This document shows positions 10,267 to 19,248 of a stretch of 64,000 nt of DNA, piece after piece (position 1 is the stretch's first letter; every line of letters starts with the position of its first letter). The stretch is from CADEDH01 sp965263455 (GTDB lineage Bacteria > Actinomycetota > Acidimicrobiia > Acidimicrobiales > SZUA-35): positions 310,001 to 374,000 of the forward strand of contig CBDHHN010000004.1 in NCBI GenBank assembly GCA_965263455.1, read 5' to 3'. The position numbers were made by a program, and so were the translations under genes. The notes beneath the pieces are model-generated. The model saw only the letters and a list, made by a program, of their open reading frames with translations, made no database searches and was not told where the DNA came from.

Positions 10267-11718
10267 ATGGGGCAAGAAGTTGAATCCGTCCTCGAAGACC
10301 TGCACGAACCCACCACCTTCGGACGTCGTTCCGTCCTGAAGGGTTCCGCCGCCGCCGCCGCTGCGGTCGGTTTCACCGCCCTCGCCTCGGCCCCGGCCGA
10401 AGCGGTGGCCATGAGCCAGCGCGACGATCGCCGCTCGCCCGACTACGGCCCGCTGTCGGTCGTCAACGACCAGGCCACCGGCCTGCCGCTCCTGGCCCTG
10501 CCCGAGGGCTTCAGCTACACCAGCTTCGGCTGGACCGGCCAGATCATGGGTGACGGCCGCCCCACCCCCACCGACCACGACGGCATGGCCGTGGTGGCCA
10601 AGAAGGGCAGCATCATCTCGATGGTGCGCAACCACGAGCTGTCGCAGGGCGAAGGCCCCCAGTCGTTCGTCGAGGGTGGCATGTACAACCCCGACCAGTT
10701 CGGCGGCTGCACCAACCTGTTCTTCGACCTGAACACGGGCAAGTTCGTCGACGACTACGTCTCGCAGGGCGGCACCATCCGCAACTGCGCCGGCGGCCTC
10801 ACCCCGTGGAAGAGCTGGATCACCTGCGAGGAGACCTTCCACCCGTGGGGCGAGGGTCCCCAGGGTTTCAACCACGGCTACGTCTTCGACGTGCCCGGCT
10901 TCGGCATCTCCAACGGCCAGCCCATCCGCTCTGCCGGTCGGTTCTCGCATGAGGCCATCGCCGTCGACCCCGCCACCGGCTGGGTCTACCTCACCGAGGA
11001 CGCCCGTCCCTCCGGTCTGTTCCAGTACCGCAACCCGGGCGGCAAGGCCCGACTCGAGGACGGCGGCGAGCTGTACTGCCTGGCGCTCAAGGGTGAGCCC
11101 GATGCGGACATGTCGCAGAGCTTCGAGAACGGCAAGACCTTCAACGTCGAGTGGGTCAAGGTCGAGGATCCCGAGGGTGTCAACGGTCGTCCCCTGGACT
11201 CCGCCCCCGGTGCCGCTCTGTTCAGCCGCCTCGAGGGTGCCTGGTACCGGCCCCAGGGCAGCGGCCTCATCTACTTCATCTCCACCGACGGCGGCGACGC
11301 CGGCCTGGGCCAGGTGTACACCCTGCGTCCCAAGGACAACAAGCTCAAGATGGTGTACGAGTCGCGCGACGCTTCGGTGCTCGACGGCCCGGACAACGTG
11401 GCCATCACCCGCCGCGGTGGCGTGCTCCTCTGCGAGGACGGCGACTCCAACCCCAAGCGCCTCATCGGCCTCAGCCGCTCGGGCTCGATCTTCGAGTTCG
11501 CCCAGAACCAGATCGTCCTGGAGGACGGCGACATCGACAAGATCGACGCCGTCTACCCGGGCACCAAGGAGAACTTCTGGGACAACACCGTCGGCGATTT
11601 CCGGAGCCGTGAGTGGGCCGGTGCCACCTTCTACGGTGACTGGCTGTTCGTGAACATCCAGTCGCCCGGTGTCACCTTCGCCATCACCGGTCCGTGGCGC
11701 AACGGCACCCTGAGCTGA
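10267..11718 (+). CDS. PhoX-family (DUF839) alkaline phosphatase, Tat-exported
   Basis: A 483-residue secreted protein of the PhoX/DUF839 family. The N-terminus carries a twin-arginine signal (GRRSVLKGSAAAAAA, from about residue 19). The conserved segment CAGGLTPWKSWITCEE contains the TCEE Cys (about 187) that ligates iron in characterised PhoX enzymes. Further family features are the HEAIAVDP and YLTEDARP strands. It would release phosphate from organic esters outside the membrane. GGAGG (10256-10260) precedes the ATG at 10267. Codon use is strongly biased and rather uniform, which fits high expression. It is monocistronic, with a strong terminator after it. Confidence 0.88.
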   Translation: MGQEVESVLEDLHEPTTFGRRSVLKGSAAAAAAVGFTALASAPAEAVAMSQRDDRRSPDYGPLSVVNDQATGLPLLALPEGFSYTSFGWTGQIMGDGRPTPTDHDGMAVVAKKGSIISMVRNHELSQGEGPQSFVEGGMYNPDQFGGCTNLFFDLNTGKFVDDYVSQGGTIRNCAGGLTPWKSWITCEETFHPWGEGPQGFNHGYVFDVPGFGISNGQPIRSAGRFSHEAIAVDPATGWVYLTEDARPSGLFQYRNPGGKARLEDGGELYCLALKGEPDADMSQSFENGKTFNVEWVKVEDPEGVNGRPLDSAPGAALFSRLEGAWYRPQGSGLIYFISTDGGDAGLGQVYTLRPKDNKLKMVYESRDASVLDGPDNVAITRRGGVLLCEDGDSNPKRLIGLSRSGSIFEFAQNQIVLEDGDIDKIDAVYPGTKENFWDNTVGDFRSREWAGATFYGDWLFVNIQSPGVTFAITGPWRNGTLS

Positions 11719-11759
11719 TTCCCCATCCGGGGCCGTCCTGACGGCCATCGGAGCGCACC

Positions 11760-11791
11760 AAGAGCCCACGGACCACGGTCCGTGGGCTCTT
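11760..11791 (+). terminator. Strong intrinsic-type hairpin after the PhoX gene
   Basis: AAGAGCCCACGGACC (11760-11774) is the exact reverse complement of 11777-11791, giving a 15-bp stem with a 2-base gap (in practice a 13-bp stem and 6-base loop). It lies 42 bases after the PhoX stop. Only a short TT follows, so it is a stem-driven terminator. Confidence 0.85.
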
Positions 11792-12138
11792 CCGCGCGGT
11801 GGGTCGGCTTTGGTGGAATTCTCGGGCTCCGAGCGGGCGCGACAAATCAAATTGCAACACCCACACCCATCGACACCTTGACCCGGCAGGGCTAGGGTCG
11901 ATCCAGAAGTTGGAGCGGTGCGTCCGTGCGGTGGGATCGATGGTTCTGCGACGTCGAGCCCATAAATCCGCACCGCTCCAACTTCACCGTTCTGACCTGG
12001 TCCACCGGCCGTGCAATCCGGTGGCCTGCATCACGGTTCGTGACCCTTATTGAAGGTGTCGGCCACCGGGGTGTCCAGCTACGTGCGCAGGAACGTCGAG
12101 TTCCCTGGTCACGAGGTCGGGGGCTCGGGCGGCTCCGC
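11792..12138. other. Gene-free interval between convergent genes, with structured repeats
   Basis: Counting from the PhoX stop, this 420-base gap is the longest gene-free stretch in the window. After the terminator it holds a 16-bp inverted repeat (11907-11984) and a short 7-bp hairpin, CCACCGG/CCGGTGG (12002-12008 and 12018-12024). It is less GC-rich than its surroundings in places (for example around 11845-11880). A 106-codon open frame on the plus strand runs into the opposite-strand HTH gene and shows no recognisable protein. I see no tRNA or known riboswitch. Confidence 0.6.
11907..11984. repeat. 16-bp perfect inverted repeat with 46-base centre
   Basis: AAGTTGGAGCGGTGCG (11907-11922) is matched exactly by CGCACCGCTCCAACTT (11969-11984). 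The 46-base centre contains no second long stem that I can see. It lies about 155 bases beyond the 3' end of the HTH gene on the minus strand and 190 bases beyond PhoX. It could be a structured RNA end, a paired protein-binding site or the ends of a tiny mobile remnant; nothing in the sequence decides between these. Confidence 0.8.
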
Positions 12139-13557
12139 TTAGCCGCCGTCGGTCCGCCGGAGCTGACGGCGGGCCTGATGACGAGCCGCCTCCATGATCG
12201 CGGCCTCGGTCGAGTCCACCGCGTTGCGGGCCTCGTCCACCGATGACGGCGACCAGTTCTGGTCGATCGTCTCGGTATCGGCCCGGCGCCCGACCCCGAC
12301 GGTCCACGCCACGTCACCGTCGGCCTCGATCCGCAACGGCTCGGCCGGATCGAACCAATGGAGGCCGAGAAGGGCCGGCTCGGGTGACAGCTCGTAGCTC
12401 CGATGCCACGACCCTCGGCGGAACAACACCGTGGAGGCGCGGGGCCGGGCCGCCAACTCGACCCAGACCGGCCCGCGCCAATACGGCGGCAGACGAACGG
12501 CGGCCGACCCCGAGCCCGACCGGATCCCGACCAGGGCCAGGCGCCCGCCGGCTCGCAGCACATGGTCGAGCGCGGCAGGCAACTGGGGGTGGTGGGGACG
12601 ACCGATGTCGTTCTCGAATCGACGCAGCGTGTCCCGCCGGACCTCGATGTCGGTCCGGGCCGCCAACAGCTCGGCCACCTGCTCCAACGAGAGCTGACGG
12701 GCGGTACGAAGCCGGGCGAATCGGGCCCGTTCCATGGCGTCGAGCCCTTCAGGGCGTGGCTGCCAACGACGGAATCGGCCACCGGGCAGCGTCTCGCCGG
12801 TGGCCGGACGGCCGTCGACGAAAGCGCCGAGCGAGCCGGGCAGGTTCTCCTCCAACTCGACCACGTCGGGCGAGCCGCCGTCGAGCTTCGACGACCAGTT
12901 CGAGCGGAACAACTGCATGAAGGGGCCGGTGGCGCTGCTGCGACGGAAGTAGGCCACGGCCGGTGCCACCGAGGCCCCGGGGATCGGATCCGGCGGATCG
13001 CCGTAGCCGAAGTCGGCCCACGCCGGAGCCGAGAACTGGACCACGACCGGGGAGTCGGCCATCGACGAGCCCACGGTGATGAAGGCGCCGTTGGGGCCCA
13101 ACGGCAGCTCGGTCTCCATGGCCGCCACCCCCCACTCGGCCTCGATGGCGATGGAGGAGGCGTCGGCCCGGAGCCACAGCCACACCGGCTCGCCGGCGTC
13201 GGCGAAGACATTGGTCCACACCCGGCCGGGCTGAAGTCCCTCGCAGGTCCCGAAGCTGTGGAGCAGCCCAGCCAGGAAGCGACCGCCTTCCAGCGCATGG
13301 TCGAGTTCGTCGAGGTCGAGGGAGATGGCCCGGGTGTTGCGCTCCCAGTTCGAGAGCGCGCTGGACTGGACGTTGAGCCGCGCTGCGGCCTCCTGCTGGG
13401 TGAGATCGAGCACGTCTCGACGCCACCACCGAAGCACGTCGCCAGGGGTCCTCCAGGGATCCACCGACGACCAATCTAGTTGGCCCGGGACCAGGCCGTG
13501 AGAACCGGTCGACGTATCTCCGGCCCGGACCGACAGCTCAGTTGATCTGGCGGTCAC
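12139..13557 (-). CDS. Regulator with two XRE-type helix-turn-helix domains
   Basis: A 472-residue protein. The first HTH lies at about residues 40-90 (LTQQEAAARLNVQSSALSNW), and a second, more diverged one at about 275-325 (LRTARQLSLEQVAELLA). Each is followed by about 150 residues rich in Trp and beta-strand-like segments (VWLWLRADASSIAIEAEWGV; VWVELAARPRASTVLF), so the protein looks like an internal duplication of HTH plus sensor-like domain. The GTG start at 13557 follows GGGAGG closely and overlaps the end of the acyl-CoA synthetase gene by 20 bases, suggesting co-transcription. Target genes and ligand are unknown. Confidence 0.7.
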   Translation of the reverse strand: MTARSTELSVRAGDTSTGSHGLVPGQLDWSSVDPWRTPGDVLRWWRRDVLDLTQQEAAARLNVQSSALSNWERNTRAISLDLDELDHALEGGRFLAGLLHSFGTCEGLQPGRVWTNVFADAGEPVWLWLRADASSIAIEAEWGVAAMETELPLGPNGAFITVGSSMADSPVVVQFSAPAWADFGYGDPPDPIPGASVAPAVAYFRRSSATGPFMQLFRSNWSSKLDGGSPDVVELEENLPGSLGAFVDGRPATGETLPGGRFRRWQPRPEGLDAMERARFARLRTARQLSLEQVAELLAARTDIEVRRDTLRRFENDIGRPHHPQLPAALDHVLRAGGRLALVGIRSGSGSAAVRLPPYWRGPVWVELAARPRASTVLFRRGSWHRSYELSPEPALLGLHWFDPAEPLRIEADGDVAWTVGVGRRADTETIDQNWSPSSVDEARNAVDSTEAAIMEAARHQARRQLRRTDGG

Positions 13558-15040
13558 GCCCCTCCCAGAACGGGGCCCGCAGCTCGCGTTTGAGCACCTT
13601 GCCCGGACCGGACTTGGGTAGAGGCTCGTCGGTGAAGGTGATCGACTTGGGCACCTTGAACCCGCCGATCAAGGTGCGGCAGTGGGCGATGAGCCCGGTC
13701 TCGTCGAGGGCGGCGCCGTCCCGAGGGACGACGACGGCGTGCACGGCCTCGCCCCACTGGTCGTCGGGGATGCCGAACACGGTCGCCTCCAGCACCCCGG
13801 CATGGGTGTAGAGGGCATCCTCCACCTCGGTGCAGTACACGTTCTCGCCCCCGGACACGATCATGTCCTTGGAACGATCCACCAGATAGAGGTAGCCGTC
13901 GGCGTCCAGGTAGCCCAGGTCGCCGGTGCTGTACCAGCCGTCGACCAGTACGGCCTCGGTCTGTTCGGGCTTGTTCCAGTAGCCCTCCATCACGTTGGGG
14001 CCGCGCACGCTGACCTCGCCCACCTCGCCGTCGGGCAGCGCGACACCCGCCGCGTTCCGGATCTCCAGGTCGACCCCGGGCGGGGCCACCCCACAACTCT
14101 TTGCCCGATCACTGTCGAGATATCGGTTCTCGTGGCGGAAAATCGTGGCCAGAGGGGACAGCTCGGTGGCGCCGTAGAGGTGGATCAGCTCGCACCCGAA
14201 CAACTCCAGGCCTCGCTTGAGGACCTCCAGGGCGATGGGCGACGCCCCGTGCGACAGCCATCGCAGGCTCCCCACCTCGCGGGGGGCGACGGCCTGGGCT
14301 TCGATCATGGCCGCCAACATGGCGGGGACGGCGATGGCGCACGTGATGCCCTCGGCCTCGACCAGGTCCAGCACGGCCCCCGGCTCGAATCCCGGGAGGA
14401 CGACGTTGGCGGCCCCGACCCACATGACGGCCAGGGCGGCGTAGACCCCGGCGGCGTGGAACATGGGGGCCATGGTCAGGTAGCGGTCGTCGGCCAGGAC
14501 GGGCTGGGCCAGCTGGGTGTGGACGGCGTTGGCCATCAGGTTGGCGTGGGTGAGCATCACGCCCTTGGAGGCGCCGGTCGTGCCGCCGGTGTAGAACAGG
14601 CCGGCCAACGTGTCGGGCCCGATCGTCGGTTCCCGCTCCGGGGCCGACGACAGCAGGTGCTCGTACTCGCCGGTGTCGATGCGGACGACGCGGTCCACCA
14701 CCTCGGCCAGTACGCCGGGGTCGCGGTCGCAGATCAGGATCCGGGCCCCGGCGTCCTCGGTGGCATAGCGAAGCTCGGGCTCGGCCCACCTGGTGTTGTG
14801 GGGGACGATGGCCCGCCCGGAGCACGGGATCCCCACGAACAGCTCGAGGTACTCGGCCGAGTTGAGCGACAACAGCGCCACCCGGTCGCCGGGCTCGGTC
14901 AGCGTCTCCATCAGGCCGGCCACCCGCCGGACCCGAACGGCAAGCTCGCGGTAGCTGCGACGGGCATCGCCGCAGACCACGGCCTCGGCCGAGCCGAACA
15001 GGCGCTCGGCCCGGCGGAGTGGGTCTCGCATCGTGTACAC
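13538..15040 (-). CDS. Acyl-CoA synthetase / AMP-dependent ligase
   Basis: A 500-residue member of the adenylate-forming family that activates a carboxylic acid to acyl-AMP and then acyl-CoA. The motifs are clear: the P-loop-like AGLFYTGGTTGASKGVMLTH, YGATELSP, YSTGDLGYLDADGYL, the hinge VDRSKDMIVSGGENVY and the catalytic Lys region PKSGPGKVLKREL. Length is normal for medium- or long-chain and benzoate-like ligases. The start is either GTG 15040 or the in-frame ATG at 15031; an AAAGGG lies 11 bases before the GTG. The acid specificity cannot be read. It is followed with overlap by the double-HTH regulator. Confidence 0.9.
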   Translation of the reverse strand: MYTMRDPLRRAERLFGSAEAVVCGDARRSYRELAVRVRRVAGLMETLTEPGDRVALLSLNSAEYLELFVGIPCSGRAIVPHNTRWAEPELRYATEDAGARILICDRDPGVLAEVVDRVVRIDTGEYEHLLSSAPEREPTIGPDTLAGLFYTGGTTGASKGVMLTHANLMANAVHTQLAQPVLADDRYLTMAPMFHAAGVYAALAVMWVGAANVVLPGFEPGAVLDLVEAEGITCAIAVPAMLAAMIEAQAVAPREVGSLRWLSHGASPIALEVLKRGLELFGCELIHLYGATELSPLATIFRHENRYLDSDRAKSCGVAPPGVDLEIRNAAGVALPDGEVGEVSVRGPNVMEGYWNKPEQTEAVLVDGWYSTGDLGYLDADGYLYLVDRSKDMIVSGGENVYCTEVEDALYTHAGVLEATVFGIPDDQWGEAVHAVVVPRDGAALDETGLIAHCRTLIGGFKVPKSITFTDEPLPKSGPGKVLKRELRAPFWEGRDRQIN

Positions 15041-15163
15041 GTCTCGTCGTGCCCTTTCGTTGCCGGGGCCCGGGGCTCGGGCCCGGAGGACGGCCGGAGG
15101 ATCGACCTCAGAACGTAGCCCGCCGGGCCCCGAGGCGGAAGCCGACGCCCACCGGCGTGACGC

Positions 15164-16138
15164 TCAGGTCGAGGTCGAGGTCGGGGCCCGGCCCGGGGCC
15201 AGATGACCGGTCAGGGCCTCCTCGGTGGCCGCCCGAGCCTCGGGGGTGGGGGCCGACACCTGGACCCGGAGATCGGTGACCCCGGCCTCGGCGTAGGCCG
15301 CCAGCCCGGTGATGACCCGGTCCCAGGAGCCGATCAGGAAGAGATCGGCGGCTTCGGTGATCCCCTCCTTGGCGATGACGGCGGCATAGGAGGGGATGAC
15401 CTCGTAGAAGGCGGCAATCCGTCGGGCCAGCGCCCGCGCCCCCTCGACATCGTCGGTGACGCAGATTCGGACCAGGGCCATGATTCGGGGCCGGTCCCGC
15501 CCTGCGGTCTCGGCCGCGTCGTTGATGGCGGGGGCGATGTAGGAGGCGATGGTGCGGGGCCCGCACTGGCCGAGCGAGGTCCCGGCCGTCCGCCGACCGG
15601 CCAGGTCCAGCATGCGGGGTCCGAGGGCGGCCAGCAGGATGGGGGTGTCGGGGGCCTCGATGCCGAGCGCCGGGACCCGGGTCGTCACCTGGGCTCCGGC
15701 GATCTCGGCATCCCGTCCCGCCAGCAGGGGCTGGAGCCCGTCGAGGAACTCCCGGGTGTAGCCGTAGGGGCGGTCCCAGGAGAGGCCGAGTTCGTTGGTG
15801 ACCCCCGCGGCGGCGGCCGCTCCCACCCCGAGGGTGAACCGGCCCCCGAACCGGCTCTGGGCCGTCATGGCCAGCTGGGCCAGAGGCAGGGGGTGGCGCC
15901 CGTAGAGGGGCACGACCGAGGTGCCGACCTCGATGAGGCCCTCGCACTCGTCGGCCGCCGCCACCAGAGCCACGATCGGATCGACCGCCTTGGCCTGCGA
16001 GATCCACAGCCCGTCGAAGCCGGCGGCGACGGCGACTCGGGCCGCAGCCCGGGCCTCGCCGACCGTAGCGAGGTCGGTGCCCCCGGCGTAGCCCCAGCGG
16101 ACGCCCAGTCGATCTCCAGAAGGTGGTGAGGTGACCAT
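15164..16138 (-). CDS. LLM-class F420-dependent oxidoreductase
   Basis: A 324-residue luciferase-like enzyme. It contains the typical early strand/helix GFDGLWISQAKAVDPIVAL, then TSVVPLYGRHPLPLAQLAMT and GGRFTLGVGAAA. Like its relatives it would transfer hydride using F420H2 or reduced flavin. The ATG at 16138 is where homology begins; the open frame to the right of it belongs to the promoter region of the divergent Eis-like gene. The acyl-CoA synthetase gene follows on the same strand after 123 bases, so co-transcription is possible. Confidence 0.82.
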   Translation of the reverse strand: MVTSPPSGDRLGVRWGYAGGTDLATVGEARAAARVAVAAGFDGLWISQAKAVDPIVALVAAADECEGLIEVGTSVVPLYGRHPLPLAQLAMTAQSRFGGRFTLGVGAAAAAGVTNELGLSWDRPYGYTREFLDGLQPLLAGRDAEIAGAQVTTRVPALGIEAPDTPILLAALGPRMLDLAGRRTAGTSLGQCGPRTIASYIAPAINDAAETAGRDRPRIMALVRICVTDDVEGARALARRIAAFYEVIPSYAAVIAKEGITEAADLFLIGSWDRVITGLAAYAEAGVTDLRVQVSAPTPEARAATEEALTGHLAPGRAPTSTST

Positions 16139-16263
16139 GCCCCGAGCCTGCCCGGTCCCCGCCCCGGGCACCAGCGCGACGCCGGAATCGGGCGCCGACC
16201 GGAGCGTCGACCGCTCAGGCAAAATGCCCGGCACCGCGGGCGGAGAGCTGCGATGCTCCGGGG

Positions 16264-17493
16264 ATGGACGATGAGATCCGCCCCTACGACGCGTCGCGGG
16301 ACCTCGACGCCGTGGTCCGCATCTGGCTTGAGATCGGCTGGATCGACAGCGCCGACAAGACCAAGGCCCTCGGCGGATTCCTCGGCGCGGCCAACGCCGA
16401 GGTCGCCACCATGAACGGCGAGGCCGAGTGCATGGTGCACTGGACCCCGGGTTCGATGCGCTATCAGGACACCCCACTCGGCCTGTGCGCCATCACCGCC
16501 GTGACCACGAGCCACATCGGCCGAAAACGGGGGTTCGCCTCTCGGATGACGGGCCGGGCCCTGGCCCAGGGGGCTGCCGCCGGTCATGCCGTGGCCGCCC
16601 TGGGCATGTTCGAGCAGGGGTTCTACGACCGTCTGGGTTTCGCCACCGGCGCCTATGACCACGAGATCACCTTCGACCCGGCCGCCCTGTTGCTCGATCA
16701 CATCCCCTACCGCACCCCGGAGCGGATCCCGCTCGACGCCTGGGCCGACCTCCAGGGGGCGATGGCGGGTCGCCTCGGTTCCCATGGCGCCGTCGTCCTC
16801 GACCCTGCCGACCTGTTCGCGGCCGAGATCGGCCTCAACGAGAAGATGTACGCCCTGGGGTATCGGGACGAGCAGGGCGAGCTGACCCATTTCGTGCTCG
16901 GCTCCCTGCAGGAGGGCCACGGCCCGTTCCGCATCACGTTCCTGGCCTACCGGACCACCGACCAGCTGCTGGAGTTGCTGCGACTGTTGAAGGAGCAGAG
17001 CGATCAGATCCGATCGGTCCGCATGATCGAACCGGCCCACGTGCAGCTCCAGGCCCTGCTCCGCGAGCCGATCCGGCATCGCTGGCACTCCCACGGCACC
17101 GACCGGGAGTCCATGATCCGCTCCTTCGCCTGGTACCAGTTGCGGATGCTCGACGTGTCGGCCTGCGTCGCCGCCCGACGGTGGGACGGCGGTGAGGTCC
17201 GGTTCAACCTGACCCTGACCGACCCGGCGGCCGAGCGGCTCCCCGGGCCGTGGAAGGGCGTGGGCGGCGACTACACCGTGACCGTCGGTCCCTCATCCTC
17301 GGCCGTCGACGGTCACGCCCCCGGTCTGGCGACCCTTCGAACCTCGGTCGGGGCCTTCACCCGACTGTGGTTCGGAGTCCGCCCGGCGACCGTGCTGCGG
17401 GTGAGCGACGATCTGGACGCCCCGGTCGATCTCCTGACCGAACTCGACCGGGCCTTCGCCCTCCCCCACCCCATCCTGGGTTGGGACTTCTGA
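16264..17493 (+). CDS. Eis-like GNAT acetyltransferase with SCP2-type C-terminal domain
   Basis: A 409-residue protein with the layout of the Eis family: an N-terminal GNAT domain with the acetyl-CoA loop SHIGRKRGFASRMTG, a second degenerate GNAT part, and a C-terminal sterol-carrier-like domain. It ends in Phe (GWDF), as Eis does, where the C-terminal carboxylate acts in catalysis; the segment GFYDRLGF holds a Tyr that may correspond to the general acid. Eis enzymes acetylate amines, including aminoglycosides and Lys side chains; the true substrate here is unknown. The start ATG follows a GATGCT box by 6 bases, so the mRNA may be leaderless. Confidence 0.8.
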   Translation: MDDEIRPYDASRDLDAVVRIWLEIGWIDSADKTKALGGFLGAANAEVATMNGEAECMVHWTPGSMRYQDTPLGLCAITAVTTSHIGRKRGFASRMTGRALAQGAAAGHAVAALGMFEQGFYDRLGFATGAYDHEITFDPAALLLDHIPYRTPERIPLDAWADLQGAMAGRLGSHGAVVLDPADLFAAEIGLNEKMYALGYRDEQGELTHFVLGSLQEGHGPFRITFLAYRTTDQLLELLRLLKEQSDQIRSVRMIEPAHVQLQALLREPIRHRWHSHGTDRESMIRSFAWYQLRMLDVSACVAARRWDGGEVRFNLTLTDPAAERLPGPWKGVGGDYTVTVGPSSSAVDGHAPGLATLRTSVGAFTRLWFGVRPATVLRVSDDLDAPVDLLTELDRAFALPHPILGWDF

Positions 17494-17591
17494 GCCCGCA
17501 GCCCGACCGGGGAACGAGGACCGACGGAGCGCCGACACCGGCCACGGCGCTCGGCGGCGCGACGGCGCCGAGGTCGAACCGACGGCGCGGC

Positions 17592-17606
17592 TAGGGTGGG
17601 GTGATG
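17592..17606 (+). promoter_or_regulatory. -10-like TAGGGT box just before ATG (leaderless type)
   Basis: TAGGGT (17592-17597) stands 6 bases before the ATG at 17604. With transcription starting about 6-8 bases after such a box, the mRNA would begin at the start codon. The same arrangement recurs at several genes in this window. Confidence 0.5.
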
Positions 17607-17825
17607 GCGCAGCGGTCCGGCGGGTGCACCGCCGTGGTGGCAGCGGGCGACATCCCGCCGAACGTGCTGTTCGTCCCGCCCTGCGAATGCCCCGACTGTG
17701 CACCGGAACGGACCTACGACCAGCGCGGCCACGACGACGGCTGGCTCCGGGTCCGGGGCGACCGGCAGCGGTACCGGGTCGAACCTCTTCCCCTGGGGAC
17801 CCGGGGTCGAGCCGCCCTGGGCTGA
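17604..17825 (+). CDS. Small hypothetical protein with Cys-rich motif
   Basis: A possible 73-residue protein. It contains PPCECPDCAP, three closely spaced Cys that could bind zinc, and a basic, charged C-terminus. No family was recognised. The case for it is the leaderless-type box 6 bases before the ATG, the lack of any other gene in the gap, and its position just ahead of the metallopeptidase gene on the same strand. It could still be a chance open frame in GC-rich DNA. Confidence 0.4.
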   Translation: MAQRSGGCTAVVAAGDIPPNVLFVPPCECPDCAPERTYDQRGHDDGWLRVRGDRQRYRVEPLPLGTRGRAALG

Positions 17826-17925
17826 GACCGACCGCAGACGGGGCCGAGCCGACCCGGTCGAGGTCGATCGCCCGGTCCGGGCCCGGTGGTCGGTGGGTCC
17901 GCGGCCGTCGGCTACGGTGCCACCG

Positions 17926-18270
17926 GTGGAGCCCGTGGCCGTCGAAACGTTCGAGCAACTGGTGGGCGACGCCCTGGACGAACTCCCCCCGGGTTTGGGC
18001 GAGCTGCTCGACAATGTGGTGGTCCTGGTAGAGGACGAGCATCCGACCGAGGACCTGTACGGGCTGTACGAGGGTGTGCCGCTCACCGAGCGCGACGACT
18101 ACGGGGGTATGACCCTGCCCGACCGGATCACCCTCTACCGGCTTCCGCTCTGCGCCGACAGCACCTCGGTCGAGGACCTGCGGGAGGAGGTGCTGATCAC
18201 GGTGATCCACGAGGTGGCCCACTTCTTCGGCATCGACGACGACCGGCTGCACGAGTTGGGCTGGGACTGA
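17926..18270 (+). CDS. Small zinc metallopeptidase family protein (DUF1025/zincin-like)
   Basis: A 114-residue protein of the short bacterial metallopeptidase family. The zinc motif HEVAHFFGIDDDRLHELGW holds HExxH plus a downstream Glu/Asp. The N-terminal part (FEQLVGDALDELPPGLGELL, then DNVVVLVEDEHP) matches the usual family opening. I chose the GTG at 17926 because the domain starts there and a TACGGT box (17913-17918) lies 7 bases before it, which fits a leaderless transcript. Longer frames to the left contain no further domain. The substrate is unknown. Confidence 0.82.
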   Translation: MEPVAVETFEQLVGDALDELPPGLGELLDNVVVLVEDEHPTEDLYGLYEGVPLTERDDYGGMTLPDRITLYRLPLCADSTSVEDLREEVLITVIHEVAHFFGIDDDRLHELGWD

Positions 18271-18330
18271 CCCGCCTCCCCGGCCGGCGTGTCGTCGGCG
18301 ACCGATCGGCGCACCGGTGGTCCCGGCCGC

Positions 18331-19101
18331 CTACGCCTCGACCTGGAGCGGCGGACGGGCCAGGGAGGTGCCGGTGCTGGTGGCGAAGGGGCCGTCCTCG
18401 TCGACCAGGTTGGCCGAAGCGATCGAGATGCCGTCGGCCGCCAGCCGCTGGACCGTCTCCAGACCGATCCAGGCACCTCGGGGGTAGCGAGCCAGGGCCA
18501 GCGTGTAGTCGCCGTTGATGAAGAACAGGCCCTCGTCGCCGCTGTTGGCCACCGGACAGGCCAGATCGCCGCTGACGGCGGCCCGGACCAGCGGACTCAT
18601 GGGTTCGCCCGACACCAGGGGGACGGTGTCGCAGGTCCACAGTCTCGTCCGCTGCCCGGTGGCGAAGCCGCCGCTCACCACGCGGTGCCGCCACCGCTCG
18701 TCGGGCTCGACCTCGGGGGCCGGGACCGTCTCGGGGTCGGGCCACGGTTCGGGGTCGGGCGACCACACCCGGCCCGGCGGGTCCTGACCGGTGGCCAGAA
18801 CCACGGCCGTGGCCCGAGCCACCGGGTGGCCCTCGCACGTGGCCAGGGCATCGAGAACGGCCAGCCGACGTCCCCGTCGAACGGGTCGGACCTCGAAGGT
18901 CACCGGGGCCATGGCCGCCGGCCGGAACAGGTCGACCGTCAGTCGGGCCACCCTCGTCCCGGCGCCGACCTCGGCCTCCAGGGCCCGGGCCGCCAGCCCG
19001 CCGAGGAGCCGGCCGTGCTGCATGTCGGTGGCCCACGGACTGTGGGCGTGGCCACGGGGGGTGGGGAGGTCCCCGTCGAGCTCGTAGTAGGCGTCGTCCA
19101 C
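18331..19101 (-). CDS. Acyl-CoA thioesterase-like (hotdog) protein
   Basis: A 256-residue protein of the thioesterase-like group. It begins with DDAYYELDGDL and the typical first helix (DMQHGRLLGGLAARALEAEV), followed by the conserved strand RLTVDLFRPAAMAPVTFEV. The second half carries a segment (FFINGDYTLALARYPRGAWI) typical of the C-terminal hotdog. The start GTG 19101 is chosen by domain extent; a longer frame upstream is Pro/Gly-rich and overlaps the divergent gene. It likely hydrolyses an acyl-CoA, but no catalytic residues are certain. Confidence 0.7.
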   Translation of the reverse strand: MDDAYYELDGDLPTPRGHAHSPWATDMQHGRLLGGLAARALEAEVGAGTRVARLTVDLFRPAAMAPVTFEVRPVRRGRRLAVLDALATCEGHPVARATAVVLATGQDPPGRVWSPDPEPWPDPETVPAPEVEPDERWRHRVVSGGFATGQRTRLWTCDTVPLVSGEPMSPLVRAAVSGDLACPVANSGDEGLFFINGDYTLALARYPRGAWIGLETVQRLAADGISIASANLVDEDGPFATSTGTSLARPPLQVEA

Positions 19102-19248
19102 GCCGGTCGTGTGTAGCCGCAGAGCCGGTCCGGCGCCAACGGGACCGGCTCCCGGTGCGGTGCCATGGCCGACGGGGACCGGTAGCGTTCGGGTTCGTCG
19201 ACCGGGCGGACCCGGGGTCGACGACCGGTACCGGGGCCGGAGGCGAGG

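Noticed and set aside
11926..12246. 106-codon open frame on the plus strand in the long intergenic gap
   Set aside because: It spans the inverted repeat, runs into the 3' end of the opposite HTH gene, has no ribosome site and matches no family I recognise.
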